Below are positions 17,669 to 25,252 of a stretch of 41,629 nt of DNA, piece after piece. How positions within the stretch are numbered: the stretch's first letter is position 1; each line of letters begins with the position of its first letter. This DNA is from an uncultured Owenweeksia sp. (GTDB lineage: Bacteria > Bacteroidota > Bacteroidia > Flavobacteriales > Schleiferiaceae), in NCBI GenBank assembly GCA_937146805.1, contig CAKZRR010000022.1, positions 1 through 41,629 of the forward strand. Reading direction: 5' to 3'. The position numbers and the translations under genes were made by a program. The notes under the pieces are model-generated. The model did not search any database. It was not told the origin of the DNA and saw only the letters and a list, made by a program, of their open reading frames with translations.

Positions 17669-18775
17669 ATGACCCCTAAAATAATTACAGCGCACCACAG
17701 CCTAAAGGCAAGCTTTTTCACACTTGCTTTATTGTTTCTTTTTAACTCATGCGTAGGAAAAACTGCTGAGCCAATACCTGTTGAAGTAGTAAGGGTGCAT
17801 CAAGATAGTATTAGCATGAGAGCGGAAACACTGCCCGAATTTAAAGTGGATGTGCACAGTAAAGAGTACCAAGGAAACCAAATAAGCGGGGTTGTTCGCA
17901 CGGTTTTACAAGATAGCAATGGAAACTTTTGGTTTGGCACACAAAATGGCCTTTGCCGGCATGATAAATCTGGCTTGGTGTATTTTGACCTTAAAGATTG
18001 GAATGGCGCGGGGGTAACCGTTCATGTAATTTTAGAGGATAAAGCAGGAAACATTTGGGTAGGTTATGGTGGAGGAATTGCCAAATTTGATGGCAACTAC
18101 TTTACTGTTTATCACGAAAAAAATATACTTACCAAAAGTAGTCTTTGGAGCATGACGATGGATAAAAACGGATTGCTTTGGGTTGGAACCACACAAGGTG
18201 TTTTTACGTTTGATGGCAAAGAACTCACGCCATTCGAAATTCCGGAGGGAAAAATAAACAACTCAAGAGGAATTAGCTCCGCCAAAATGATTCATTACAT
18301 ACTAGAAGACAGTAAAGGCAAGATGTGGTTTGCCACCAACGGGGGCGTTTATATATACGATGGAATTACCCTAACCAACATCTCGGAAAAAGACGGACTG
18401 GCCTCCAATTTTGTGAACCAAATTATAGAAAGTAAGAAAGGTGGTTATTGGATATCAACATCCAAAGGACTATTTAAATACAACGGAAAGGAGCTCACCA
18501 ATATGTCTGAAAACCTTCTGAAAAATAAGGAAGGGATTGGCTGTGCTTTTGAAGCTAAAAATGGCACCCTTTGGTTTAGCGCCAATAGGCGCGAAATTTA
18601 CAGTTACAATGGCAAGGAATTCACAAAGACCCCTATAAAAGAAAATAATTTTGACCCCTTGCCTTTTCAGCTTTACCACGACCAACAAGAGCGGCTTTGG
18701 GTTGTTGGTTTTAAAGGGGCCTATCGTTTAGAAAACAACACCCTAATTAATGTAAATAGAAATGGACCTTGGTAA
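17669..18775 (+). CDS. Seven-bladed propeller lipoprotein (two-component regulator propeller repeats)
   Basis: A 368-residue protein with a lipoprotein signal peptide (FTLALLFLFNSC, lipobox Cys about 28). I count seven repeats of the Reg_prop type, each with a core like DSNGNFWFGTQNGL, DKAGNIWVGYGGGI, DKNGLLWVGTTQGV or DSKGKMWFATNGGV, which makes one complete beta-propeller. In hybrid two-component systems this repeat forms the periplasmic sensor, but here no kinase, membrane helix or DNA-binding part follows. It is therefore a free-standing envelope propeller, perhaps a ligand-binding or scaffold protein. The upstream gene is 4 bp away. Confidence 0.8.
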   Translation: MTPKIITAHHSLKASFFTLALLFLFNSCVGKTAEPIPVEVVRVHQDSISMRAETLPEFKVDVHSKEYQGNQISGVVRTVLQDSNGNFWFGTQNGLCRHDKSGLVYFDLKDWNGAGVTVHVILEDKAGNIWVGYGGGIAKFDGNYFTVYHEKNILTKSSLWSMTMDKNGLLWVGTTQGVFTFDGKELTPFEIPEGKINNSRGISSAKMIHYILEDSKGKMWFATNGGVYIYDGITLTNISEKDGLASNFVNQIIESKKGGYWISTSKGLFKYNGKELTNMSENLLKNKEGIGCAFEAKNGTLWFSANRREIYSYNGKEFTKTPIKENNFDPLPFQLYHDQQERLWVVGFKGAYRLENNTLINVNRNGPW

Positions 18776-18882
18776 AATCAATACTTACATATTAGAGATA
18801 ACTCCTTTTGGTATCTATCCTACAAAGTTGAATATTTTGTAGCAAACACCGTTTTCTTCCTGTGTCAAAATATAAACGACCT

Positions 18883-18928
18883 AGTCCTGACAGGTTTCTC
18901 TGTGCGTGGTAAGAAACCTGTCAGGGCT
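18883..18928. repeat. 17-bp palindrome, REP-like or terminator
   Basis: AGTCCTGACAGGTTTCT (18883-18899) pairs with AGAAACCTGTCAGGGCT (18912-18928) with one G-T pair. No T run follows, so it fits a dispersed palindrome of the CCTGACAGGTTT type, which I recall as common in Bacteroidota, at least as well as a terminator of the propeller gene. Confidence 0.6.
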
Positions 18929-19003
18929 AAGCTCACAAAAAGCTGAACCCCACAACTTACAAATATCTTAAGACAAAGGTGGCCTTGCTATTCTGACCTT
19001 TTT

Positions 19004-19011
19004 TACATTTA
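19004..19011 (+). promoter_or_regulatory. -7-like element just before the M15 peptidase start
   Basis: TACATTTA is one base off TAnnTTTG and ends 4 bp before the ATG at 19016. The same element is kept in the decayed copy at 16065-16072. Confidence 0.3.
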
Positions 19012-19015
19012 CACC

Positions 19016-19717
19016 ATGAAAACCTTTTTACTATTTTTTGGCTTTTTGGTAGCTCCCTTGGCGGGAAATGAAATTCAACATTTTACCAAGGCCGAAATTC
19101 TGGGAGATATTAATCCGGCTCATTTAAAAAGCTTTGATAAATTAAAAACAAAGCATTGTACCAAGGCGAATGCCTACTTGCGTGATGAAGTATATAGTGC
19201 CTTTAAAAAAATGGCCAAAGAAGCCGAGAAAGACGGGGTTCATTTTGTGATTATTTCGGCTACCCGCAACCGCGAGTACCAAGCAGGTATTTGGAACCGC
19301 AAATGGAACACCTTTGGTGGGGAACTATTAGAACGTGCTCAAAAAATACTGCAATACAGCAGTATGCCCGGCACTAGTCGCCACCATTGGGGCACCGACT
19401 TTGACCTTAACTCGCTCAACAATAGTTATTTTGAAAGTGGTAAAGGCCAAAAAGAATACGAATGGTTGCGAGACCACGCCCACCTCTTTGGTTTTTTTCA
19501 ACCCTATACCGCCTTTAATGATAGTCGTGATGCTGGCTACCGCGAAGAAAAATGGCATTGGAGCTATTACCCCACAGCCTCAAAACTACAACGGGCTTAC
19601 AACCATTTGGTAAGTTACCAAGATTTAAAAGGTTTTAATGGCAGCGAACTAGCCAAAGAGCTCAATGTAATTTCCAACTACGTAAACGGAGTTGAAGTGC
19701 CTGAAAGGGTGAAATAG
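19016..19717 (+). CDS. M15-family D-alanyl-D-alanine carboxypeptidase (VanY-like)
   Basis: A 233-residue exported zinc peptidase that trims the terminal D-Ala from peptidoglycan stem peptides. It has a short signal peptide (MKTFLLFFGFLVAPLAG). The zinc and catalytic residues are visible: SRHHWGTDFDL (about 121-131; the family reads SxHxxGxxxD) and EEKWHWSYYP (about 177-186; Glu, zinc His, Trp). It lies 21 bp before the MFS transporter gene in the same direction. A decayed copy of its 5' end lies at 16060-16195. A role in cell-wall recycling with the transporter is possible but not shown. Confidence 0.88.
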   Translation: MKTFLLFFGFLVAPLAGNEIQHFTKAEILGDINPAHLKSFDKLKTKHCTKANAYLRDEVYSAFKKMAKEAEKDGVHFVIISATRNREYQAGIWNRKWNTFGGELLERAQKILQYSSMPGTSRHHWGTDFDLNSLNNSYFESGKGQKEYEWLRDHAHLFGFFQPYTAFNDSRDAGYREEKWHWSYYPTASKLQRAYNHLVSYQDLKGFNGSELAKELNVISNYVNGVEVPERVK

Positions 19718-19738
19718 CACCTAGCTCACTCAATGTAG

Positions 19739-20983
19739 ATGCACTTACAAACTACCACCCCGCAACTAGGCCTTAAACCTAACTGGAAACAGTTTACCTT
19801 ACTAGTGCTAGTAAATGCCTTTGTAGGCGCCATGCTGGGTTTAGAGCGCAGCATTTTTCCGGAGTTTGCCCAAAAAGGGTTTTTCATAAACAGTAAAACC
19901 GCTTTACTCTCTTTTATTGTGGCCTTTGGCATTGCCAAAGCACTTAGTAACTATTTTGCTGGTAAATGGGCCAACACCATGGGCCGTAAAAAACTATTGG
20001 TAATAGGTTGGTTATTTGCCTTACCCGTGCCCTTAATTTTGTTGTACACTGGCCATTGGCATTGGGTAGTATTTGCCAACGTACTATTAGGCATTAGCCA
20101 AGGCTTAGCTTGGAGCAGCACGGTGGTTATGAAAATTGATTTAGTAGGCCCAAAACAACGCGGCCTAGCCATGGGCATTAACGAGTTTGCGGGGTATTTT
20201 GCTATTGGCATAATGGCCTTTGTAACAGGCTATTTAGCCCAGCACTATGGGCTTAAGCCTTACCCATTTTACTTGGCCATTGCTATCTCCATAGCGGGAT
20301 TGGCCCTCTCCATTTTATTTGTTAAGGATACGCGCCTTTTTGCCCATCAAGAGCAAAAAAGCAGCAAACAAACTGCGCTTAAAAATGTATTTACGGCCAC
20401 CACATTTAAAAACAAAATACTTAGTTCCATTACCCAAGCGGGCTTGGTAAATAACCTTAACGATGGCTTGATTTGGGGGCTATTACCGGTTTTACTTTTG
20501 GGTTTAAAGTTTAACACCCAAAACATTGCTTTAATAGCGGCCACCTACCCCACCGTTTGGGGCTTAAGCCAATTAATCACTGGCAAACTAGCCGATGTAT
20601 ACCCCAAAAAGAAACTCCTTTTTTGGGGAATGTTGCTACAAGGCTTGGTATTACTTTGCTTGCCTTTTGTTACAGGTTTTTACAGTTTACTTGCGCTAAT
20701 GGCTATATTGGGCATAGGAACAGCATTGGTTTATCCCACTTTTCTATCCGCTATTTCGGTGGCTACTTTGCCAAGTCAGCGTGCCGAAAGCATGGGGGTT
20801 TTTAGACTTTGGCGTGACCTAGGTTATGCCATAGGAGCTATAGTTTCGGGCCTATTGGCCGATATTTTTGGCTTAAGCTACGCTATTTTAGGCATTGCAC
20901 TCATTACCGTAATTTCGGCTGTAGTGGTGCAAATAAGAATGCCCGCTAACCTAGACGAACCTAGTACCAGCGGGCAATTCTAG
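19739..20983 (+). CDS. Major facilitator superfamily transporter
   Basis: A 414-residue inner-membrane protein with the 12-helix MFS layout. The loop between helices 2 and 3 reads GKWANTMGRKKLL (the G-x-x-x-D/N-R-x-G-R-K/R signature), and the pattern recurs in the second half at GKLADVYPKKKLL. ERSIFP in helix 1 and the proton-linked exporter-like sequence suggest an efflux or small-molecule carrier, but the substrate cannot be read from sequence. It follows the M15 peptidase by 21 bp, so the two may be co-transcribed. Confidence 0.88.
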   Translation: MHLQTTTPQLGLKPNWKQFTLLVLVNAFVGAMLGLERSIFPEFAQKGFFINSKTALLSFIVAFGIAKALSNYFAGKWANTMGRKKLLVIGWLFALPVPLILLYTGHWHWVVFANVLLGISQGLAWSSTVVMKIDLVGPKQRGLAMGINEFAGYFAIGIMAFVTGYLAQHYGLKPYPFYLAIAISIAGLALSILFVKDTRLFAHQEQKSSKQTALKNVFTATTFKNKILSSITQAGLVNNLNDGLIWGLLPVLLLGLKFNTQNIALIAATYPTVWGLSQLITGKLADVYPKKKLLFWGMLLQGLVLLCLPFVTGFYSLLALMAILGIGTALVYPTFLSAISVATLPSQRAESMGVFRLWRDLGYAIGAIVSGLLADIFGLSYAILGIALITVISAVVVQIRMPANLDEPSTSGQF

Positions 20984-21004
20984 CGTTAAAAAAGTGGTTG
21001 TACT

Positions 21005-21286
21005 TTAAGGCCAGTTTAAGATAATTAAACCTACGCTTACCAATACGTTAAAGCTAAAAAGCCATACAATCCAGCGTAATGGGCTGCTGGATATTCCAGC
21101 AGCATTAGAAGCCATAGCGGCTGTGCTAATTAAGGCTATTTGCCAAAACACGGGCTCGTTCATTACAATGAGAATTACCGCTACCGAGGCTATGCAAGTA
21201 CCCGCCAAAACGGTGATAGACATTATTCCAAAATAGTTTACCTGCCAACTATCAATCTTTTTATTAAATGCGCTAATTGCACTCAT
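21005..21286 (-). CDS. Small membrane protein with three helices
   Basis: A 93-residue protein from the ATG at 21286 (MSAISAFNKKIDSW; an earlier ATG at 21334 would add 16 residues). Three hydrophobic helices (MSITVLAGTCIASVAVILIV, FWQIALISTAAMASNAAG, WIVWLFSFNVLVSVGLII) fill most of it. I do not recognise the family. It is a single gene facing the MFS transporter gene. Confidence 0.6.
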   Translation of the reverse strand: MSAISAFNKKIDSWQVNYFGIMSITVLAGTCIASVAVILIVMNEPVFWQIALISTAAMASNAAGISSSPLRWIVWLFSFNVLVSVGLIILNWP

Positions 21287-21439
21287 AATTTCTGTTTTAA
21301 TTACACTATCAAAAGTATATTTGAAGCGCATCATCTTTTATGATTTCAATCATGTACGAATATTTTTAAGATCATTACAAATGAAAATTACCTTGCAGTG
21401 TTTACTATAAGGGCTACAATGCAATAACTTTACTATTCT

Positions 21440-22450
21440 ATGGAAAGTAACGCTTTACAAAATCCAGATTTCAATCATGTAATTGAGTTAATTTCTACTA
21501 CTCAAAACAAGGTATTTAGTGCCGTAAACAAAGAATTGGTATTACTGAATTGGGAAATCGGTAAATATGTATCTCAAAAAGTAAACTCAGGCGATTGGGG
21601 CGATGGAGTTGTTGTTCAACTGGCTAACTACATCAAATCTCATTACCCTAATTTAAAAGGATTTACAAAAAGAGGTTTGTATAGAATGAAGCAATTTTAT
21701 GAAACCTATCATTCCATTGAAAAAGTGTCTGCACTAGTGACACAGTTAAATTGGACAAATAATCTACTCATTTTATCAAAATGTAAAACCATTGAAGAAA
21801 AGCAGTTTTATGTGCTTTATTCGGTAAAAGAGAAATGGAGCAGCCGCGAGCTTTTGCGCCAAATTGAAAGCAGTGTTTTTGAGCGAACTATGCTTACCAA
21901 CACAAAAGTGTCAGCACCGCTGACACAAATGCAAAAAGAAGTAAACCAGGTATTTAAAGACACGTATGTTCTTGAGTTTTTAGACTTGCCAACGGCTTAC
22001 AATGAAAAAGATTTACAAAGCCAAATTTTGGTTAACCTTAAAAAATTCTTGTTAGAATTAGGTGGTGGTTTTTCGTTTATAGGACAAGAATACCGCGTGC
22101 AGGTAGGGATGCACGATTACTATATTGATTTATTGTTTTTTCATAGAGAGTTACAATGCTTGGTAGCTATTGAGTTAAAAACTGTAGAATTTAAACCAGA
22201 GCATTTAGGACAACTCAACTTTTATTTAGAAGCGTTAGATACCGATGTGAAAATGGCCAACGAAAACCCAAGTATTGGTATTTTGCTCTGCAAAGGAAAA
22301 GACACGGAAGTGGTAGAATTTTCCTTGCGAAGAAACCTATCGCCAGCACTAATTGCAGACTACGAAACCAAGCTGATAAACAAAAAAATACTCCAACAAA
22401 AACTACACAATTTGTACTTGCTGTTTGATCAAAAACGTGAGGAGTTATAA
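21440..22450 (+). CDS. YhcG/DUF1016 PDDEXK nuclease-domain protein
   Basis: A 336-residue cytosolic protein. The N-terminal DUF1016 domain covers about residues 10-150 (LLNWEIGKYVSQKV, then NLKGFTKRGLYRMKQFYETY). The C-terminal PDDEXK-type domain has GQEYRVQVGMHDYYIDLLFF and CLVAIELKT, which give the Asp and the E-x-K of the nuclease core. Relatives are found beside restriction-modification and defence genes, and may nick or repair DNA. Here there is no methylase or specificity subunit; the only neighbour in the same direction is a Crp/Fnr regulator starting 16 bp later. The activity is therefore open. Confidence 0.85.
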   Translation: MESNALQNPDFNHVIELISTTQNKVFSAVNKELVLLNWEIGKYVSQKVNSGDWGDGVVVQLANYIKSHYPNLKGFTKRGLYRMKQFYETYHSIEKVSALVTQLNWTNNLLILSKCKTIEEKQFYVLYSVKEKWSSRELLRQIESSVFERTMLTNTKVSAPLTQMQKEVNQVFKDTYVLEFLDLPTAYNEKDLQSQILVNLKKFLLELGGGFSFIGQEYRVQVGMHDYYIDLLFFHRELQCLVAIELKTVEFKPEHLGQLNFYLEALDTDVKMANENPSIGILLCKGKDTEVVEFSLRRNLSPALIADYETKLINKKILQQKLHNLYLLFDQKREEL

Positions 22451-22466
22451 ATACAACGGTGAGCAC

Positions 22467-23063
22467 ATGATTTCGGAAAAAGTTTTACGAAAATACCACG
22501 CAGAAAAGAGAAGCTACGCCAAAGGCGAGGTGATATTTAAAACAGGCGAACCGGCCAATTTTTACTATGAAATTGCGGAGGGAGAAGTAAAAATGTGCAA
22601 CACTAACGAACAAGGAAAAGAATTTATTCAAGGCATATTTTCGAAAGGGCGGTGTTTTGGAGAACCACCCTTATTTGGACATTTTAATTACCCTGCCGAT
22701 GCCATTGCTACAGAAGATACGGTACTATGGCGTTTGCCAAAAACAGCTTTTATAGAATTACTAAAATCGGAGCCCGATATTCACTTTGCCCTTACGCAGG
22801 CCATTGCCGCTCGCTTGTATTACAAAGCGGTTATGGCTCAAGAGATTTCGCATGAAGACCCAAAACACCGGATAATTAAATTACTGAGTTATCTTAAATA
22901 TGAGATTTATAAACTGCCTGAAAAATACAGCTACCAAGTAGAACTTACCCGCCAACAAATAGCCGACCTTACTGGACTTAGGGTAGAAACTACTATAAGG
23001 GCTATAAAAGTGCTAGAAAAAGAAGGCGCCTTACGAATTGAGCAACGTAAACTTTGGATTTGA
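22467..23063 (+). CDS. Crp/Fnr-family transcription regulator
   Basis: A 198-residue protein from the ATG at 22467 (MISEKVLRKYHAEK; an upstream start at 22425 would overlap the nuclease gene). A cyclic-nucleotide-binding-like domain covers residues 15-125 (KGEVIFKTGEPANFYYEIAEG). A C-terminal winged helix has LTRQQIADLTGLRVETTIRA, the usual Crp recognition region. There are no Fnr-type cysteines for an iron-sulfur cluster and no clear cAMP-contacting RS-A-Q pattern. The gap to the nuclease gene is 16 bp, so they are likely one operon. Confidence 0.88.
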   Translation: MISEKVLRKYHAEKRSYAKGEVIFKTGEPANFYYEIAEGEVKMCNTNEQGKEFIQGIFSKGRCFGEPPLFGHFNYPADAIATEDTVLWRLPKTAFIELLKSEPDIHFALTQAIAARLYYKAVMAQEISHEDPKHRIIKLLSYLKYEIYKLPEKYSYQVELTRQQIADLTGLRVETTIRAIKVLEKEGALRIEQRKLWI

Positions 23064-23199
23064 GTGCCTCTAAAAGTTAGCCTCTTTACTTTGTATTACT
23101 ATATCTATCTGGCGAAAGCCAAAAAAAGCAAAACCCAAGAACCTTATTTATACCCGTACTTATTTTTAACTTGCTCGCTTATTTGCCAACTATAAATAT

Positions 23200-23760
23200 A
23201 TGGATACAACTTCTGTTAATTTAGTGGATCAATTGAAAGAGGGCAACGAAAATGCTTATTATCAGTTGTTTGAAAACTATTTTGAACCCCTTACTTTTTA
23301 TGCCAACAGTTTTACCGAAGATGTAGAAACCGCCAAAGATATTGTGCAAGAAGTAATGGGGCAGCTGTATGAAAAGAGGGCCCAATTACAGATTAGCACA
23401 TCTTTAAAATCGTATTTATACCAAACGGTAAAAAACAAAAGTCTTAATCATTTAAAGCACTTAAAGGTAGTTTCTAAAAATCACGAAGAGATTAAAGGCG
23501 GCCAAAACGAAAGCTATGAGAACCTTGATATGGAAGGCAGTGAGCTATTGGCAAAGATTAACCGAATATTAGAAGAGCTACCGCCCCAATGCGCCACCAT
23601 TTTTAAGATGAGTAAAATGGAGGGAAAAAGCAATCAAGAGATTGCTGATGAACTGGGGATTTCTAAAAAAACGGTGGAGAACCAATTGAGCAGAGCACTT
23701 TCTGTGTTTCGTAAAATACTAACAATCATTACTTTATATTTTATTTTAAAATATTCTTAA
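23200..23760 (+). CDS. ECF-type RNA polymerase sigma factor
   Basis: A 186-residue sigma-70 family protein of the extracytoplasmic-function class. Region 2 runs from LFENYFEPLTFYANSF to ETAKDIVQEVMGQLYEK (the DIVQEV motif), and region 4 has LPPQCATIFKMSKMEGKSN followed by EIADELGISKKTVENQL. The C-terminus ends in a hydrophobic tail (ILTIITLYFILKYS), common in the Bacteroidota members paired with FecR. It is the first gene of the locus running to 28654, with FecR two genes on, so it is probably activated from the outer membrane through FecR and the STN-containing receptor. Confidence 0.9.
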   Translation: MDTTSVNLVDQLKEGNENAYYQLFENYFEPLTFYANSFTEDVETAKDIVQEVMGQLYEKRAQLQISTSLKSYLYQTVKNKSLNHLKHLKVVSKNHEEIKGGQNESYENLDMEGSELLAKINRILEELPPQCATIFKMSKMEGKSNQEIADELGISKKTVENQLSRALSVFRKILTIITLYFILKYS

Positions 23761-23821
23761 ATTCTTGTGGGAGTTTTTGGGTTCATTGTTGTCTTAGGAT
23801 TAAACATATAAATTAATAAAG

Positions 23822-24256
23822 ATGAAAAAACAATGGATGGCGCTTAGCGCACTAGTAGCATTAACTGTATTTACAGCTTGCGACAAAGACGATGACAAAG
23901 ACAAAAACCCGACACCTACTAAAAGTGCAGAAACCATTTTGTTGGAATCTCCTTGGCAATTTGAATCGGCACGAAGCTATTTTATGAGCAATGGGCAAAT
24001 ACTAATGGACACCACTATTGCCATTAACGGAAAAGTAACTTTTTTAGCCAATGGCGTTTTACTTAGTGAGGTAATGGGCTTTCCACAACCAGATACTTCC
24101 TCTTGGAGCCTAAGTAACGACACTTTGTACATTGATGATTTAGCCAATTATTTAGATTTGGTTAGCGAAACTCAATTGCAATTTAGCTTTACCGAATACC
24201 CCAATCTGCCGAGTAAAGCAGACAAGAGTGTGGATGAGTATAGATTAAAGCGATAA
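23822..24256 (+). CDS. Small lipoprotein between sigma factor and anti-sigma factor
   Basis: A 144-residue protein with a clear lipoprotein signal (ALSALVALTVFTAC, lipobox Cys at 20) followed by a highly charged linker (DKDDDKDKNPTPTK). The rest looks like a small lipocalin-like or DUF-type beta domain (GKVTFLANGVLL, SSWSLSNDTLYIDD). Its place between the sigma and anti-sigma genes is not standard, and its role is unknown. The gap to the fecR-like gene is 24 bp. Confidence 0.7.
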   Translation: MKKQWMALSALVALTVFTACDKDDDKDKNPTPTKSAETILLESPWQFESARSYFMSNGQILMDTTIAINGKVTFLANGVLLSEVMGFPQPDTSSWSLSNDTLYIDDLANYLDLVSETQLQFSFTEYPNLPSKADKSVDEYRLKR

Positions 24257-24280
24257 GCTACATTTGACCAACACGCAACG

Positions 24281-25252
24281 ATGGAAATACCCAACGAAAT
24301 ACTAAAGCTAATCATTAAGCACCTGAGCCAAACCAGCTCGGGTGCTGATGATACTGAACTACGCGCTTGGCTGCAACAATCGGATGAGCACCCGCGCGAG
24401 TTTGAAAAAGTAAAACGTATTTGGCGTATTTCAGATAAACAACCTTTTGGCAAAGTGCAATTTGAACCAGCTTGGGCTAAATTTAAGGCTACCCACTTAA
24501 CCGAATCGGTAAAGCCAAAAACACCCATACTAAAACAACTAAACCCTTGGATTAAAGTAGCGGCTGTATTGGTAATTGGCTTAGCTGTTTCATTAGGCGT
24601 GCTTAGCCGAAACAACACCTATACAACTGGGCACAACGAGCGTTTACAGGTAAATTTATCCGATGGAACTAGCATATTATTGGGCGAAAACTCACAACTT
24701 AAAGTAGCTACTTTTTTTAACTGGCAACAACGAAACGTTGAGTTAAATGGAACTGGATTTTTTGAAATTGCTAAAAATCCTTCCAAAACATTTACCATTA
24801 CCGGAGCCAAAACCAACACACAAATTTTAGGTACTCGCTTTAAGCTGATTGCTACAACCCAACAAAACTCAATTGAAGTAAGCGAAGGAAAAGTGGCGTA
24901 TTGGCAAACCGGAGGAGATACCTTAACCCTTACCAAAGCCATGCGTGGTAGCCTTAGTAATGATGGAGAAATAAAGCAAGAAACTATTAATAATCAGCAA
25001 TACAACAACTGGGAAACAGGAGTTTTTAGTTTTAAAAATGCGCCTATTGGCGAAGTTTTACATCAACTGCAAGATTATTACGGTTTTAGTTTAAGTGATA
25101 CTAAAAACCTACAAAAAAGCAAATGCCTGTTTACCGGAGGCTGGAGTAATGCCCCAATTAGCGAAGTACTGCAAGAGCTTCAACTTACGCTTGGTTTAGA
25201 ATATTCATTTAAGGATAACATACTAACTCTTACGCAAATTGACTGTCCTTAA
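24281..25252 (+). CDS. FecR-family anti-sigma factor
   Basis: A 323-residue inner-membrane protein. The cytosolic N-terminal part (residues 1-85) should hold the sigma factor, a helix at about 90-108 (WIKVAAVLVIGLAVSLGVL) crosses the membrane, and the periplasmic FecR domain (NERLQVNLSDGTSILLGEN, then NVELNGTGFFEIAKNPSKTF) is followed by a C-terminal DUF4974-like domain (GEVLHQLQDYYGFSLSD). In FecR systems the periplasmic part senses the STN domain of the outer-membrane receptor, which here is encoded next and overlaps by 14 bp. Confidence 0.92.
   Translation: MEIPNEILKLIIKHLSQTSSGADDTELRAWLQQSDEHPREFEKVKRIWRISDKQPFGKVQFEPAWAKFKATHLTESVKPKTPILKQLNPWIKVAAVLVIGLAVSLGVLSRNNTYTTGHNERLQVNLSDGTSILLGENSQLKVATFFNWQQRNVELNGTGFFEIAKNPSKTFTITGAKTNTQILGTRFKLIATTQQNSIEVSEGKVAYWQTGGDTLTLTKAMRGSLSNDGEIKQETINNQQYNNWETGVFSFKNAPIGEVLHQLQDYYGFSLSDTKNLQKSKCLFTGGWSNAPISEVLQELQLTLGLEYSFKDNILTLTQIDCP

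Noticed and set aside
21342-21481. 15-bp direct repeat gatttcaatcatgta at 21342 and 21467
   Set aside because: Short and AT-rich, one copy inside the nuclease gene. No matching element ends or target duplication, so probably chance.
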